Origin: an uncultured Prevotellaceae bacterium
Lineage (GTDB): Bacteria > Bacteroidota > Bacteroidia > Bacteroidales > Bacteroidaceae
Reading direction: 5' to 3'
Length of the DNA stretch: 58,800 bases
NCBI GenBank assembly: GCA_902764705.1
Contig: CACWWZ010000012.1
Span: 1-58,800, forward strand
The translations under genes and the position numbers were made by a program. Numbering within the stretch: the stretch's first letter is position 1; every line of letters begins with the position of its first letter. The notes under the pieces are model-generated. The model searched no databases and was not told the DNA's origin. It saw only the letters and a list, made by a program, of their open reading frames with translations. Of the stretch, positions 1 through 8,289 are shown piece by piece.

Positions 1-1
1 T

Positions 2-169
2 GCGCAGCAGCTGAAGCTGAAGGTGGGTGGCTGGGTACAGGTGTCGCTGGAATTCTCGGTGAATGACCGCAAGACCCAGGATGGCCGCGACTTCAAGGCT
101 CAGCGAGTAAGAATCCTTAACATTTCGCCCCTCTGGGGACATGAGGAACCTGCCGATAAGGCCTTCTAA
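2..169 (+). CDS. C-terminal part of an OB-fold-like (DUF3127-type) protein
   Basis: The frame is open from the window edge to the TAA at 167-169, giving 55 residues of a protein whose start lies outside. The visible part contains LKVGGWVQVSLEF, then NDRK..DGRDFKAQRVRI, then an acidic tail ending in ADKAF. A VG..V.VS strand followed by a DGR.F turn and a closing strand is how the second half of DUF3127 and related single-strand-binding-like OB folds reads. The family is inferred from this pattern only, so the DNA-binding role is uncertain. A nested inverted repeat begins five bases after the stop. Confidence 0.5.
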   Translation, partial: AQQLKLKVGGWVQVSLEFSVNDRKTQDGRDFKAQRVRILNISPLWGHEEPADKAF

Positions 170-173
170 CCTC

Positions 174-311
174 CCCAACTCCCAACTCCCATTATGTGCC
201 ATTTTGAAAAAAAACTCTAGAAAATTATATTATAATAAATATTATAATATAAAATATTTTTCTTGTTATTCTGAAAGTTGAAAACATAGTTAATGGGAGT
301 TGGGAGTTGGG
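174..311. repeat. Nested inverted repeat with 21-bp outer arms
   Basis: The arms at 174-194 and 291-311 are perfect 21-bp inverted copies built from a CCCAACT/AGTTGGG heptamer word. Between them lies very AT-rich DNA containing a second perfect hairpin, 225-236 with 241-252 and loop AAAT, followed by a T-run near 255-261. The inner hairpin could terminate the upstream gene. The outer arms could make a stem about 140 bases long. No coding sequence was seen inside. Confidence 0.7.
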
Positions 312-358
312 AGATTGGGAGTTTCCTGAATAATTAATAAAAATTTTACAAAATTATT

Positions 359-790
359 ATGCTTATGGAAGAAAAGATCATTCGCCCTACTACGAAGCCG
401 GAGGCTATCAAGGGCAAGTTGTTGAAGTACCAAGGTACTGACTATTGTGAATTCATGCCGCAGGCGCAGGGCGAGCCCCAGTACGAGGGCATCAGCAAGA
501 CGCGTAACTCGCAGCTGAAACGTTCGAAGGGCAAGGCCCCGAAGCTGGTGGCCCACCTGACGGCCCAGGCGGAGTCGATAGACCCCTATGCCGACATGCT
601 GGAAGAGCTGGGCAAGCTGTTTCCAGACAACAAGAAGGGTATGCCGAAGCCCTGCGGGCGCCGCCTGCTGGCAGGCAGCATCTTCGGACTGAACTATTAT
701 GTAAATATACTCTCCATTCTGTATGGCAAAAAGAATGCCGATACATCCTGGCCGCCCTTTTTAGGGGCGGGAGCCGCAACAATGATGTAA
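359..790 (+). CDS. Hypothetical protein, 143 aa
   Basis: I do not recognise this protein. It is lysine- and proline-rich and probably cytoplasmic. It begins MLMEEKIIRP, and the second ATG at 365 is an equally good start. Residues 1-100 are polar and basic with no signal peptide. A short hydrophobic stretch (GLNYYVNILSILYG) lies near residues 110-123, and the low-complexity end GAGAATMM looks like accidental read-through, so the ancestral end may have been earlier. GC content is clearly higher than in the AT-rich flanks, which supports real coding. Two hairpins downstream (806-831 and 842-870) separate it from the LacI gene. Confidence 0.6.
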   Translation: MLMEEKIIRPTTKPEAIKGKLLKYQGTDYCEFMPQAQGEPQYEGISKTRNSQLKRSKGKAPKLVAHLTAQAESIDPYADMLEELGKLFPDNKKGMPKPCGRRLLAGSIFGLNYYVNILSILYGKKNADTSWPPFLGAGAATMM

Positions 791-805
791 ACAATGAAAA
801 ATAAG

Positions 806-831
806 GTGGCACTCCACGAAAGGAATGCCAC
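806..831 (-). terminator. Hairpin, best paired on the minus strand
   Basis: Read on the minus strand, GTGGCATTCC pairs fully with GGAGTGCCAC through one U-G wobble around a 6-base loop, and CTTATTTTT follows. On the plus strand the same position is an A-C mismatch, so the structure fits a leftward RNA better. Confidence 0.5.
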
Positions 832-841
832 GGGGGAAAAA

Positions 842-870
842 ATTAGAGATGTCATCACGACACCTCTAAT
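842..870 (-). terminator. Intrinsic terminator of a leftward transcript
   Basis: On the minus strand, ATTAGAGGTGTC and GACATCTCTAAT form a 12-bp stem with one G-U wobble and loop GTGAT, followed directly by TTTTTT and then CCCCC. On the plus strand the wobble becomes an A-C mismatch, and the downstream sequence is CCCTTTTCTAA, so it may also terminate the gene ending at 790. No leftward protein gene lies upstream of it, which is why a small RNA is proposed. Confidence 0.6.
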
Positions 871-982
871 CCCTTTTCTAACTAACTTATTATCAACTAT
901 TCATTACTCATTCTGATTTTTACGCTGCAAAGTTACGATGTTTTTTACTAAATTCAAGCAAAGAAACAAAAAAAACACACGT

Positions 983-1019
983 AAACGTTTGCAGATTTGC
1001 GTAATTTTACGTAACTTTG
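983..1019 (+). promoter_or_regulatory. lacI-type gene promoter with likely autoregulatory operator
   Basis: TTTG at 988-991 and TAACTTTG at 1012-1019 are 20 bp apart, the Bacteroidota sigma-ABfr arrangement. The perfect palindrome AAACGTTT at 983-990, with the central CG typical of LacI-family operators, overlaps the -33 element. A bound repressor would block its own promoter. Transcription should start near 1025, about 22 bases before the ATG. Confidence 0.65.
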
Positions 1020-1046
1020 CAACCAATAACTAAAAACAGTCCGATT

Positions 1047-2075
1047 ATGGCAAACAACAAGCAACACCGAACATCGTTGAAAGACCTGGCACGCGAACTG
1101 GGTGTCAGCATAGCAACCGTCAGCCGTGCCCTGCGCAGTTCTCCTGAAATTGGTAAGGACATGCAGCAGCGCGTGAAGGACCTGGCCAAGAAACTGAACT
1201 ACCGTCCGAACCCCTTTGCACAGAGTCTGCGCAAGGAGGCTCCGAAGGTGATTGGCGTCGTGGTGCCGAACTTGGTGACGCACTATTATGCTGCGGTGCT
1301 GGACGGTATAGAGGCTGAGGCGCGGCGCTCGGGGTATAGCGTGATCAGTGCCAACAGTCACGAGAACTACGAGGATGAGGCGATGGCGGTGGACAACTTC
1401 CTGAGACTGCACGTGGAGGGTATTATAGCCTGTCTGGCGCAGAACACGAAGGACTATCAACACTTCGAGGAGATTGCCGAGATGGGCGTGCCCTTGGTGT
1501 TCTTCGGACGCACGTGTCTGACGGACCGTTTCTCGAGCGTCACGGCGAACGGTGACGAGGCAGCCTATCAGGCTACGCAGCACTTGATAGAGACGGGCAG
1601 CAAGCGCATTGCATTCATCGGAGGCCCCAACCATATTGATATGGTGTGCCGCCGCAAGCACGGGTATTTGGAGGCCTTGCGCGACCACAAAATTGCGATA
1701 GACCGTAATCTGGTGGTGTGCGACAAGATAGACTACCAGGTGGCTTTGCAGAACACGATGGAGTTGCTGGAAAGCGACCACTGCCCGGATGCCATCCTGG
1801 CGTTTAACGACATCATTACCTTTGCGGCTTTTACGGCTATCAAGAACTGCCGACTGGGAATTCCGAAGGACGTGGCGCTAATCGGGTTTACGGATGATGT
1901 GCATGCGGACTATGTCACTCCACGCATGTCGGCTATCGAGGACCAGTCGCACGAAATGGGTGTCAAGGCCTGCCAGCTGTTGCTGAAGAATATCCAGGGC
2001 GACACGAAGGTGTATAAGGAAAAGGTGCCGCAGAAGCTGGTGATTCGCGAGACGTCGGCCAAGACGCTGGTTTAG
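1047..2075 (+). CDS. LacI-family transcriptional regulator
   Basis: This is a 342-residue cytoplasmic DNA-binding regulator. Residues 9-30 (TSLKDLARELGVSIATVSRA) form the LacI helix-turn-helix, followed by the hinge helix YRPNPFAQSLR near 50-60. The periplasmic-binding-protein-like sensor domain runs from VIGVVVPNL to the end, with typical ....IAFIGGP and DVALIGFTDD strands. The frame is open upstream from a TTG at 1017, but that TTG lies inside the -7 element, so the ATG at 1047 is the start. It stands just before a sensor protein and a GH31 glycosidase, so its ligand is probably a sugar released by that pathway. An operator-like palindrome in its own promoter suggests autoregulation. Confidence 0.9.
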   Translation: MANNKQHRTSLKDLARELGVSIATVSRALRSSPEIGKDMQQRVKDLAKKLNYRPNPFAQSLRKEAPKVIGVVVPNLVTHYYAAVLDGIEAEARRSGYSVISANSHENYEDEAMAVDNFLRLHVEGIIACLAQNTKDYQHFEEIAEMGVPLVFFGRTCLTDRFSSVTANGDEAAYQATQHLIETGSKRIAFIGGPNHIDMVCRRKHGYLEALRDHKIAIDRNLVVCDKIDYQVALQNTMELLESDHCPDAILAFNDIITFAAFTAIKNCRLGIPKDVALIGFTDDVHADYVTPRMSAIEDQSHEMGVKACQLLLKNIQGDTKVYKEKVPQKLVIRETSAKTLV

Positions 2076-2128
2076 GAGTTATGGAGTTAAGGAGTTTAGA
2101 AGTTATGGAGTTAAGGAGTTTAGAAGTT
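2076..2128 (+). repeat. 24-bp direct repeat, two perfect copies (8-bp word)
   Basis: The units at 2081-2104 and 2105-2128 are identical. Each is three variants of an 8-bp word of the type NNRGAGTT. Because 24 is a multiple of 3, the frame of the next gene stays open through both copies, and each copy offers an ATG (2081, 2105) before the likely start at 2129. The same string gttatggagttaag reappears at the start codon of the GH31 gene. Confidence 0.85.
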
Positions 2129-5100
2129 ATGGATAGGAAATTTATTTGCCTTTTTTCATTTTTACATTTTTTCATTTTTACATTTTCATCTGTCCAGGCA
2201 GCCATTCCCGACATGAAGTTCCGAAGGCTGGATACGCGTAACGGACTGTCGAACTCGCAGGTGAACTGCGTGTTCCGCGACTCGAAGGGCTATGTGTGGA
2301 TCGGTACGTCGTACGGACTGAACCGCTATGACGGCTATCGTGTGAAGACGTTCTTTACGAACATGCGCGATACCACTACTATGCGCGACAACTCGACCAC
2401 CGAGATTATGGAGGGCTGGGACGGCAAACTGTGGCTGCATCAGGGCATGAACTACAGCATCTACGACCCGAAGACTGAGAAGTTTGAGCGTAATGCCTCG
2501 CGGGAGTTGGAACAGTATTTCGGCTTCAACAAGGGTGTTGAGAAAGTGTATATCGACTCGAAGAAGAATTTCTGGGTGAAGTTCTACGACATCGGCCTGT
2601 GGTATTACAATCCCCGTACGAAGAAGACCAACCACTTCAACTACGGCTATGCGCTGCACGACATCAATCCCACCTATAATATTACCGCCTGCGCCGACTA
2701 TGGGGACAAGGTGCTGATGGTGACCACCAATGGCGAGCTGTGTTGCTTCGATGGCGAGAAGGGTTTGAAGGAGTACGACGACACGTGGATGAAAGAGCAC
2801 GGCTCGCATGAGAACAGGGAATACCACCTGTCTGTCGACTTTGATGGTAATATCTGGGTGACGGTGGAAGACCAGAGTTTTATCAAGCTCAAGAAGGAGA
2901 ACCAATGGGTGGTAGGCGCTAGGAACTATTTACAGCAACAGCAGGTTGAAGGTCTGCCTGAAGACTTGCAGATATGGGACATGAAGTTTGACGCCAAGGG
3001 CCGGCTGTGGTTTGCCACAGACCACGAGGGTCTTCTGATTTTCGACATAAAGAACCATGAGATGCGCCAGTTCCTGAACAACAAGCTGGACGAGTCGTCG
3101 ATTAGCGACAATACCATCCGTAACATTCTGATGGATGATCACGGACTGGTATGGATTGGCACTTACAAGAATGGTGTGAACATGTACAAGGAGGGTTCGA
3201 ACTACATGATGAATGTGGAAGTGGGCGACATCAATGCCGTCAGTGAGGACCGCTTCGGCAACTATTGGCTGGGCTCCAACGAAAAGGGTATCATCGTCTA
3301 TAATCCCAAGAGTGGTGAAGAGCTGGCGCGCTATACGAAGGAGAACAGCCCCATGCTGGGTAACATCATGGTGGGTTCCTGCAGGTCGCACGACGGCAGC
3401 GTGTGGTTTGGTGGTTATAACAGTGGTCTGACACGCTGTGTGCCCCGCAGTGCCAATGGTGACGCGACGATCACCAGTTACCGCTATACCGGTGAGCCCG
3501 ATGGACTGGCAACCGATAATGTGTGGAGCATTGCGGAGGACAAATGGGGCCGCATCTGGCTGGGTACGCTGGGTGCCGGTATCCAGATGCTGGACCTGAA
3601 GACGGGCAAGTTCCGCACATGGGACACGAACAACACCACCATTCCCAATAACTACATCACATCGGCTTCGTGGATTAAGAAGGGATGGCTGATGGTGGGT
3701 ACCAGCTGGTATTATTCCTACGTGAATCCCGTGACGGGACAGCTGGTGAACCGAGTGATTCCTGAAGACCCGAGCGTTCCGGTACAGACGAGTACCAGTG
3801 TCTGCGTCATGGAAGACTCGCGCGGTATTATCTGGCAGGGCTCCAACTCGGGAGCCATTGCATGGGACCAGAAACGCAAGCAGGTCCGGCTGCTGGATAT
3901 GCAGGACGGACTGTTCGGGTCGAGTGTCTGCTCGATCGTCGAGGACCAGCAGCACCACATCTGGGTGGTCACGGAACATGGCGTGTCGAAGATTGTGCCC
4001 CAGTTGCAGGAAGACGGCAAGTGGCAGTTCAGCGTCAGCAGCTATAACAACCGCGACGGACTGCAGCAGGCTGCCTACAACCAGCGTTCGACGTGCCTGA
4101 CGCACGACGGACTGGTGCTGATTGGCGGTCAGGGCGGTCTGGACATCATCAACCCCAAGGCCATGACTGACGAGAAGAGGAAGGAACGTCCCATCTTCAG
4201 CGGTCTGCAGCTGTTTGATGCCGATGTGCCTGTGGGTCGTGAGATTGACGGTCGTGTTATTTTGGACGAGGCACTGGACGAGTGTCGTGAGATTACCCTG
4301 CGCTTCAGCGACCAGTTCACCATTCAGCTGGCCAGCGATGCGGGCATGATCAGCAACGGCAAGCGTTTCGTCTATCGCCTGGAAGGCTTTAACGAGAACT
4401 GGGTGAAGACCTCGGAACTGAATCCGAATATTACCTATAACTCGCTGCGTGCAGGCAGTTACACGCTGCATGTGAGGATGCTGAACGATGATGGTACGTT
4501 TGGCGAGGAAGAGGCTACGCTGGAAATCACCATCCGTCCGGCGCTGTGGCGTACACGCTGGATGATTTTGCTCTACATGCTGATTATCGCCGCTGCAGCA
4601 TGGGTTTGGCGGAAGTGGTTCATGAAATACCACGAAAAGAAGATGAGTGTGGAGAGCTTCCGTCGCGAATTGGAGAAGACGCAGTGGATGAACGAGATGC
4701 GCATGAAGATCATGAAGGAGCATAAGGGCGACAGTCAGCCGGTAGAAGTGGAACGCGAACCCGTTCAGGTGAATCTGCAGGGCGGAGACCTGGTGTTCTT
4801 CACCCGTAACGTCTGCGAAAACTACGTGTCGCCGTTCCCGGAGAAAAAGACGAAGGTGAATTTCCTGTCGTCGGTAGACCAGCTGAATGTCAATTTCGAC
4901 GAGGACCGAATGAAGGAGGTCTTCGAGACCTTGTGGCGCAACGCCGCTATGTTTACTCCTGACGACCTGGTGATTAGCGTCGGTGTGGCCCGTACGCAGG
5001 ATGACAAGGCACAGATTCAGGTGGCCGACAACGGTATCGGCATTCAGGACGAATATAAGGAGCATGCCTTCGACCCAATTGTGAATGGCGAGGGTGTCGG

Positions 5101-5242
5101 ACTGGACCGTGTCAAGGACATCATCGTTGCCCACGGTGGTACCATCACGGTGAAGGATAATCCTGGCGGTGGCGCTATCTTCGTCATCACGCTGCCGATG
5201 GATATAGAAGTGATTGAAGAAGCAGAAATGATTGAAGATTAA
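2129..5242 (+). CDS. Reg_prop/Y_Y_Y sensor with HATPase domain, lacking a visible H-box
   Basis: This is a membrane sensor of 1037 residues related to the hybrid two-component systems of Bacteroidota. The chosen start at 2129 gives a clean signal peptide (MDRKFICLFSFLHFFIFTF..VQA). Upstream in-frame ATGs belong to the 24-bp repeat. A series of Reg_prop blades (NGLSNSQVNCVFRDSKGYVWIGT and similar) fills the periplasmic part to about residue 720, then a Y_Y_Y domain (YRLEGFNENW near 745-760) and one membrane helix near 812-832. The cytoplasmic part has HATPase boxes: LWRNAAMFTP (N), VADNGIGI (G1) and GEGVGLDRV (G2). The usual F.NVSHE.RTPL box is missing after the helix, and there is no receiver or AraC domain. 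It may act as a partner of the complete kinase encoded at 8290, or signal by ATP binding only. Confidence 0.88.
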   Translation: MDRKFICLFSFLHFFIFTFSSVQAAIPDMKFRRLDTRNGLSNSQVNCVFRDSKGYVWIGTSYGLNRYDGYRVKTFFTNMRDTTTMRDNSTTEIMEGWDGKLWLHQGMNYSIYDPKTEKFERNASRELEQYFGFNKGVEKVYIDSKKNFWVKFYDIGLWYYNPRTKKTNHFNYGYALHDINPTYNITACADYGDKVLMVTTNGELCCFDGEKGLKEYDDTWMKEHGSHENREYHLSVDFDGNIWVTVEDQSFIKLKKENQWVVGARNYLQQQQVEGLPEDLQIWDMKFDAKGRLWFATDHEGLLIFDIKNHEMRQFLNNKLDESSISDNTIRNILMDDHGLVWIGTYKNGVNMYKEGSNYMMNVEVGDINAVSEDRFGNYWLGSNEKGIIVYNPKSGEELARYTKENSPMLGNIMVGSCRSHDGSVWFGGYNSGLTRCVPRSANGDATITSYRYTGEPDGLATDNVWSIAEDKWGRIWLGTLGAGIQMLDLKTGKFRTWDTNNTTIPNNYITSASWIKKGWLMVGTSWYYSYVNPVTGQLVNRVIPEDPSVPVQTSTSVCVMEDSRGIIWQGSNSGAIAWDQKRKQVRLLDMQDGLFGSSVCSIVEDQQHHIWVVTEHGVSKIVPQLQEDGKWQFSVSSYNNRDGLQQAAYNQRSTCLTHDGLVLIGGQGGLDIINPKAMTDEKRKERPIFSGLQLFDADVPVGREIDGRVILDEALDECREITLRFSDQFTIQLASDAGMISNGKRFVYRLEGFNENWVKTSELNPNITYNSLRAGSYTLHVRMLNDDGTFGEEEATLEITIRPALWRTRWMILLYMLIIAAAAWVWRKWFMKYHEKKMSVESFRRELEKTQWMNEMRMKIMKEHKGDSQPVEVEREPVQVNLQGGDLVFFTRNVCENYVSPFPEKKTKVNFLSSVDQLNVNFDEDRMKEVFETLWRNAAMFTPDDLVISVGVARTQDDKAQIQVADNGIGIQDEYKEHAFDPIVNGEGVGLDRVKDIIVAHGGTITVKDNPGGGAIFVITLPMDIEVIEEAEMIED

Positions 5243-5247
5243 TAATA

Positions 5248-5282
5248 GGAGTTAAGGAAGTTAAAGAAGTTATGGAGTTAAG
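5248..5282 (+). repeat. 8-9 bp word repeat spanning the GH31 start codon
   Basis: Four degenerate words (ggagtt, aaggaagtt, aaagaagtt, atggagtt) occupy the gap after the sensor gene. The last one supplies the ATG and the first codons M-E-L of the GH31 gene. Confidence 0.75.
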
Positions 5283-8200
5283 ACAATTTATTACGGGTGT
5301 GTTGCTGTTCGTAGCCGTTGGGTTGATGGCAAATGATTACACCATCGACGGACAGTATGTGACGATTCCTGTGAAACAGGCAAAGGCTGACGGTGCACAG
5401 GTGGTGCGCCTGCAGGTCGTGAACGACAACATTATCCGCGTGCAGGCCACGTCGAAAGGACAGTTGCCTGAAAAGCAGAGCCTGATGATTGTGCCACAGA
5501 TGCAGAAACCGAAGTTCAACGTGTATTCGCTGGACGGCACCGGTGAAGTTTGGGTGAAAGCGGCCAATGTGATGGCTAAGGTGAATGTCAATAGCGGACG
5601 GCTGACCTTCTACGACAAGGACGAGAAGGAGTTGCTGAAGGAGTCGGAGGACGGCAAGCGGTTCTGGGACTTTACGGTGCCTGAGCGCGAACTGGGCATG
5701 AAGACGGGCTATACGGTGTCTGAGGAGCAGAAGCACGGCTTGTCGTGGCAGATGAAGTTCGAGTCGCCCGACGATGAGGCATTCTATGGCCTGGGTCAGC
5801 ACCAGAGCGAGGAGTTCAACATGAAGGGCAAGAACGAGGATTTGTTCCAGTATAATACCAAGGTGAGCATTCCTTTCGTGCTGTCGAACAAGAACTACGG
5901 ACTGCTGTGGGATTCGTACAGCTATTGCCGCTTTGGTAATCCTAACGACTACCTGCAACTGAACCGTGCCTTTAAGCTTTACGATAGAAACGGTAAGGAG
6001 GGGCATCTGACGGGAACCTACATCGACGCCAAGGGCAAGAAACTGGTGCGCGACGAGGACTCCATCTATTATGAATATGGTACGCCCGAGAAGTCGGCAA
6101 TCGCGTTGAAGACCGACAATGGCGGCATCAAGAACTTCCCGAAGGAAATCAATCTGATGGGTGCCAGCGTGATTTACGAGGGATTTATCGAGCCGGAGTG
6201 CTGTTGCAAGGCCCAAGGCAAGAAGGGTAAGGTGCACATGCAGCTCTATCAGTTTGTGCTCTACTATTCTGGCTATGTGAAGGTGTATATCGATGGTAAG
6301 GAGGTTGTGCCCGAGCGTTGGCGTACGGCCTGGAACCCCAATACCTATAAGTTTGCTACCGAGTTGCAGAAGGGCAAGCGTGTGCAGTTGCGCATCGAGT
6401 GGCGTCCTGACGGCGGTGAGGCCTATTGCGGACTACGTGTCTCAGAACCCCGCAGCGCTGAGGAGCGTGGCAAACTGAGCGTATGGAGCGAGATGGCCAA
6501 GGATATGGACTACTACTTCATAGCCGGTGAAAATCTCGACCAGGTAATCTCCGGTTATCGCACGCTGACAGGTAAGGCTTCGCTCTATCCGAAGTGGGTG
6601 CTAGGTTTCTGGCAGAGTCGTGAGCGCTATAAGACTTCAGCAGAGATTGAAAGCACGCTGGCCGAATTCCGTAAGCGTCATATTCCCATCGACAACATCG
6701 TGCAGGACTGGAACTATTGGCCCGAGAATCAGTGGGGTAGTCATGAGTTCGAGGCGTCGCGATTCCCCAATCCTCAGGCGATGCTTGACTCAGTGCATCA
6801 GATGCACGGACGCTTTATGATTTCGGTATGGCCTAAGTTCTATTGCAACACCGATAATTACAAGGAGCTGGATGCTAAAGGTTGGATGTATATCCAGAGT
6901 CCAACGGACGATATTCACGACTGGGTAGGCCCTGGCTATACCAATGGCTTCTATGATGCCTATGATGCTGGAGCAAGAAAAATGTTCTGGCGCCAGATGG
7001 ACGAGAAACTCTATTCTAAGTATAATAAGAATGGTGTAGCAGGTGTTGATGCGTGGTGGATGGATGCCTCGGAGCCTAATGTGCGCGACTGTACACCTAT
7101 GTGGTATCGCAAGGCGCTGAGCGGTCCTACTGCCCTCGGTACATCTACAGAGTACTTTAATGCTTATTCTACCGTTAATGCCGATGCCATTTACAATGGA
7201 CAACGTTCAGTTTGGAAGGGCAAGCTTAATGAGCCGCGTGTGTTCCTATTGACACGTAGCGGCTTTGCCGGTGAGCAGCGCTATTCTACAGCAACATGGA
7301 GCGGCGATATCGGTACCCGTTGGGAGGATATGCGTGCCCAGATGACGGCCGGTTTGAACTATTCTATCTCGGGAATTCCTTTCTGGGGAATGGACCAGGG
7401 CGGATTCTGTGTGGAGAACCGCTATGTGGCCGCCCAGCAGTTGTATGACAGCATGAAGGTCGAGAACGAAGACCTGAAGGAGTGGCGCGAGTTGCAGACA
7501 CGCTGGAACCAGTTTGGTACGTTTATTCCTTTGTTCCGTAGTCATGGTCAGTGGCCGTTGCGCGAAATCTGGAACATTGCCCCCGATAAGCATCCTGCCT
7601 ATAAGTCGTTCGTATATTACGACAAGCTGCGCTATCGCCTGATGCCTTATCTCTACTCGATGGCGGGTTGGGCTCACTTCAGGGACTATACCCTGATGCG
7701 TCCTCTCGTGATGGACTTTAACGGCGACAAGGAGGTGGAGAATATCGGTAACCAGTGGATGTTCGGTCCTGCGCTGATGGCTTGTCCTGTAGGCTATTAC
7801 AAGGCCCGCAACCGTTCGGTATACTTCCCAGAGCAGACGGGCTGGTATAACCTCTATACCAACGAATACGTAGAGGGCGGACAGTGCCTGGTGGTTGATG
7901 CTCCGTATGAGCAGATTCCGGTATTCGTTCGCGAGGGAGCCATCATTCCGTTTGGTCCTGAGATGGAGTGGAGCGACGAGAAAGCTGCCGAGCTCATCAA
8001 CCTCTATGTCTATGCAGGTCAGAATGGCTCATTCCAGCTCTACGAGGACGAGGGTACCAACTATAATTACGAGAAGGGCAAGTATGCCACAATCGACATC
8101 ACTTACGACGATGCGACTCGTACGGTGTCGTTTGGCACTCGTAAGGGCTCGTTCAATGGTATGTTGAAGCAGCGTCGCTTTAATGTGGTGCTCATCACCA

Positions 8201-8286
8201 AGGATGCACCGCGTGCACTCAATCTGGACAATCCCGAGGGTGTGATGGTGCAGTATAATGGTAAACAGGTTAGTGTTAAATTATAA
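5272..8286 (+). CDS. GH31 glycosidase with PA14 insert, probable alpha-xylosidase
   Basis: This is a 1004-residue exported glycoside hydrolase. A signal peptide (QFITGVLLFVAVGLMA) is followed by an N-terminal beta-sandwich. A PA14-like domain is inserted near residues 245-400 (IYEGFIEPE, then VKVYIDGKEV and RIEWRPDGG). The (beta/alpha)8 barrel comes next and C-terminal beta domains finish the protein. The nucleophile is D598 in WWMDASEP and the acid/base is D679 in TWSGDIGTRW, both in GH31 context. The PA14 insert and the WWMD motif resemble Bacteroidota and Cellvibrio alpha-xylosidases acting on xyloglucan fragments. Alpha-glucosidase activity cannot be excluded. It sits between two sensor proteins and behind a LacI regulator. 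No SusC/SusD pair is present in the window. Confidence 0.9.
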   Translation: MELRQFITGVLLFVAVGLMANDYTIDGQYVTIPVKQAKADGAQVVRLQVVNDNIIRVQATSKGQLPEKQSLMIVPQMQKPKFNVYSLDGTGEVWVKAANVMAKVNVNSGRLTFYDKDEKELLKESEDGKRFWDFTVPERELGMKTGYTVSEEQKHGLSWQMKFESPDDEAFYGLGQHQSEEFNMKGKNEDLFQYNTKVSIPFVLSNKNYGLLWDSYSYCRFGNPNDYLQLNRAFKLYDRNGKEGHLTGTYIDAKGKKLVRDEDSIYYEYGTPEKSAIALKTDNGGIKNFPKEINLMGASVIYEGFIEPECCCKAQGKKGKVHMQLYQFVLYYSGYVKVYIDGKEVVPERWRTAWNPNTYKFATELQKGKRVQLRIEWRPDGGEAYCGLRVSEPRSAEERGKLSVWSEMAKDMDYYFIAGENLDQVISGYRTLTGKASLYPKWVLGFWQSRERYKTSAEIESTLAEFRKRHIPIDNIVQDWNYWPENQWGSHEFEASRFPNPQAMLDSVHQMHGRFMISVWPKFYCNTDNYKELDAKGWMYIQSPTDDIHDWVGPGYTNGFYDAYDAGARKMFWRQMDEKLYSKYNKNGVAGVDAWWMDASEPNVRDCTPMWYRKALSGPTALGTSTEYFNAYSTVNADAIYNGQRSVWKGKLNEPRVFLLTRSGFAGEQRYSTATWSGDIGTRWEDMRAQMTAGLNYSISGIPFWGMDQGGFCVENRYVAAQQLYDSMKVENEDLKEWRELQTRWNQFGTFIPLFRSHGQWPLREIWNIAPDKHPAYKSFVYYDKLRYRLMPYLYSMAGWAHFRDYTLMRPLVMDFNGDKEVENIGNQWMFGPALMACPVGYYKARNRSVYFPEQTGWYNLYTNEYVEGGQCLVVDAPYEQIPVFVREGAIIPFGPEMEWSDEKAAELINLYVYAGQNGSFQLYEDEGTNYNYEKGKYATIDITYDDATRTVSFGTRKGSFNGMLKQRRFNVVLITKDAPRALNLDNPEGVMVQYNGKQVSVKL

Positions 8287-8289
8287 ATA

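Larger units (their letters stand above)
795..922 (-). ncRNA. Candidate small RNA divergent from the LacI gene
   Basis: A leftward -7 element TAACTTTG lies at 935-928, with CTTG at 958-955 as a weak -33 at 19-bp spacing. Transcription would start near 922 and meet the terminator at 870-836 after about 85 bases, or run on through the second hairpin to about 795. Both hairpins pair better on this strand. The only ORF inside is four codons long. This is inferred from promoter and structure alone and has no family match. Confidence 0.3.

Noticed and set aside
290-556. Leftward 88-aa frame over the inverted repeat and first small gene
   Set aside because: It runs through repeat arms and AT-rich DNA and opposes the better supported gene at 359-790.
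2930-5134. Long leftward frame (734 aa) opposite the sensor gene
   Set aside because: It is a shadow frame caused by GC-rich third codon positions of the sensor gene. It has no domain, no promoter, and is rich in His/Arg/Thr as expected for antisense of coding DNA.
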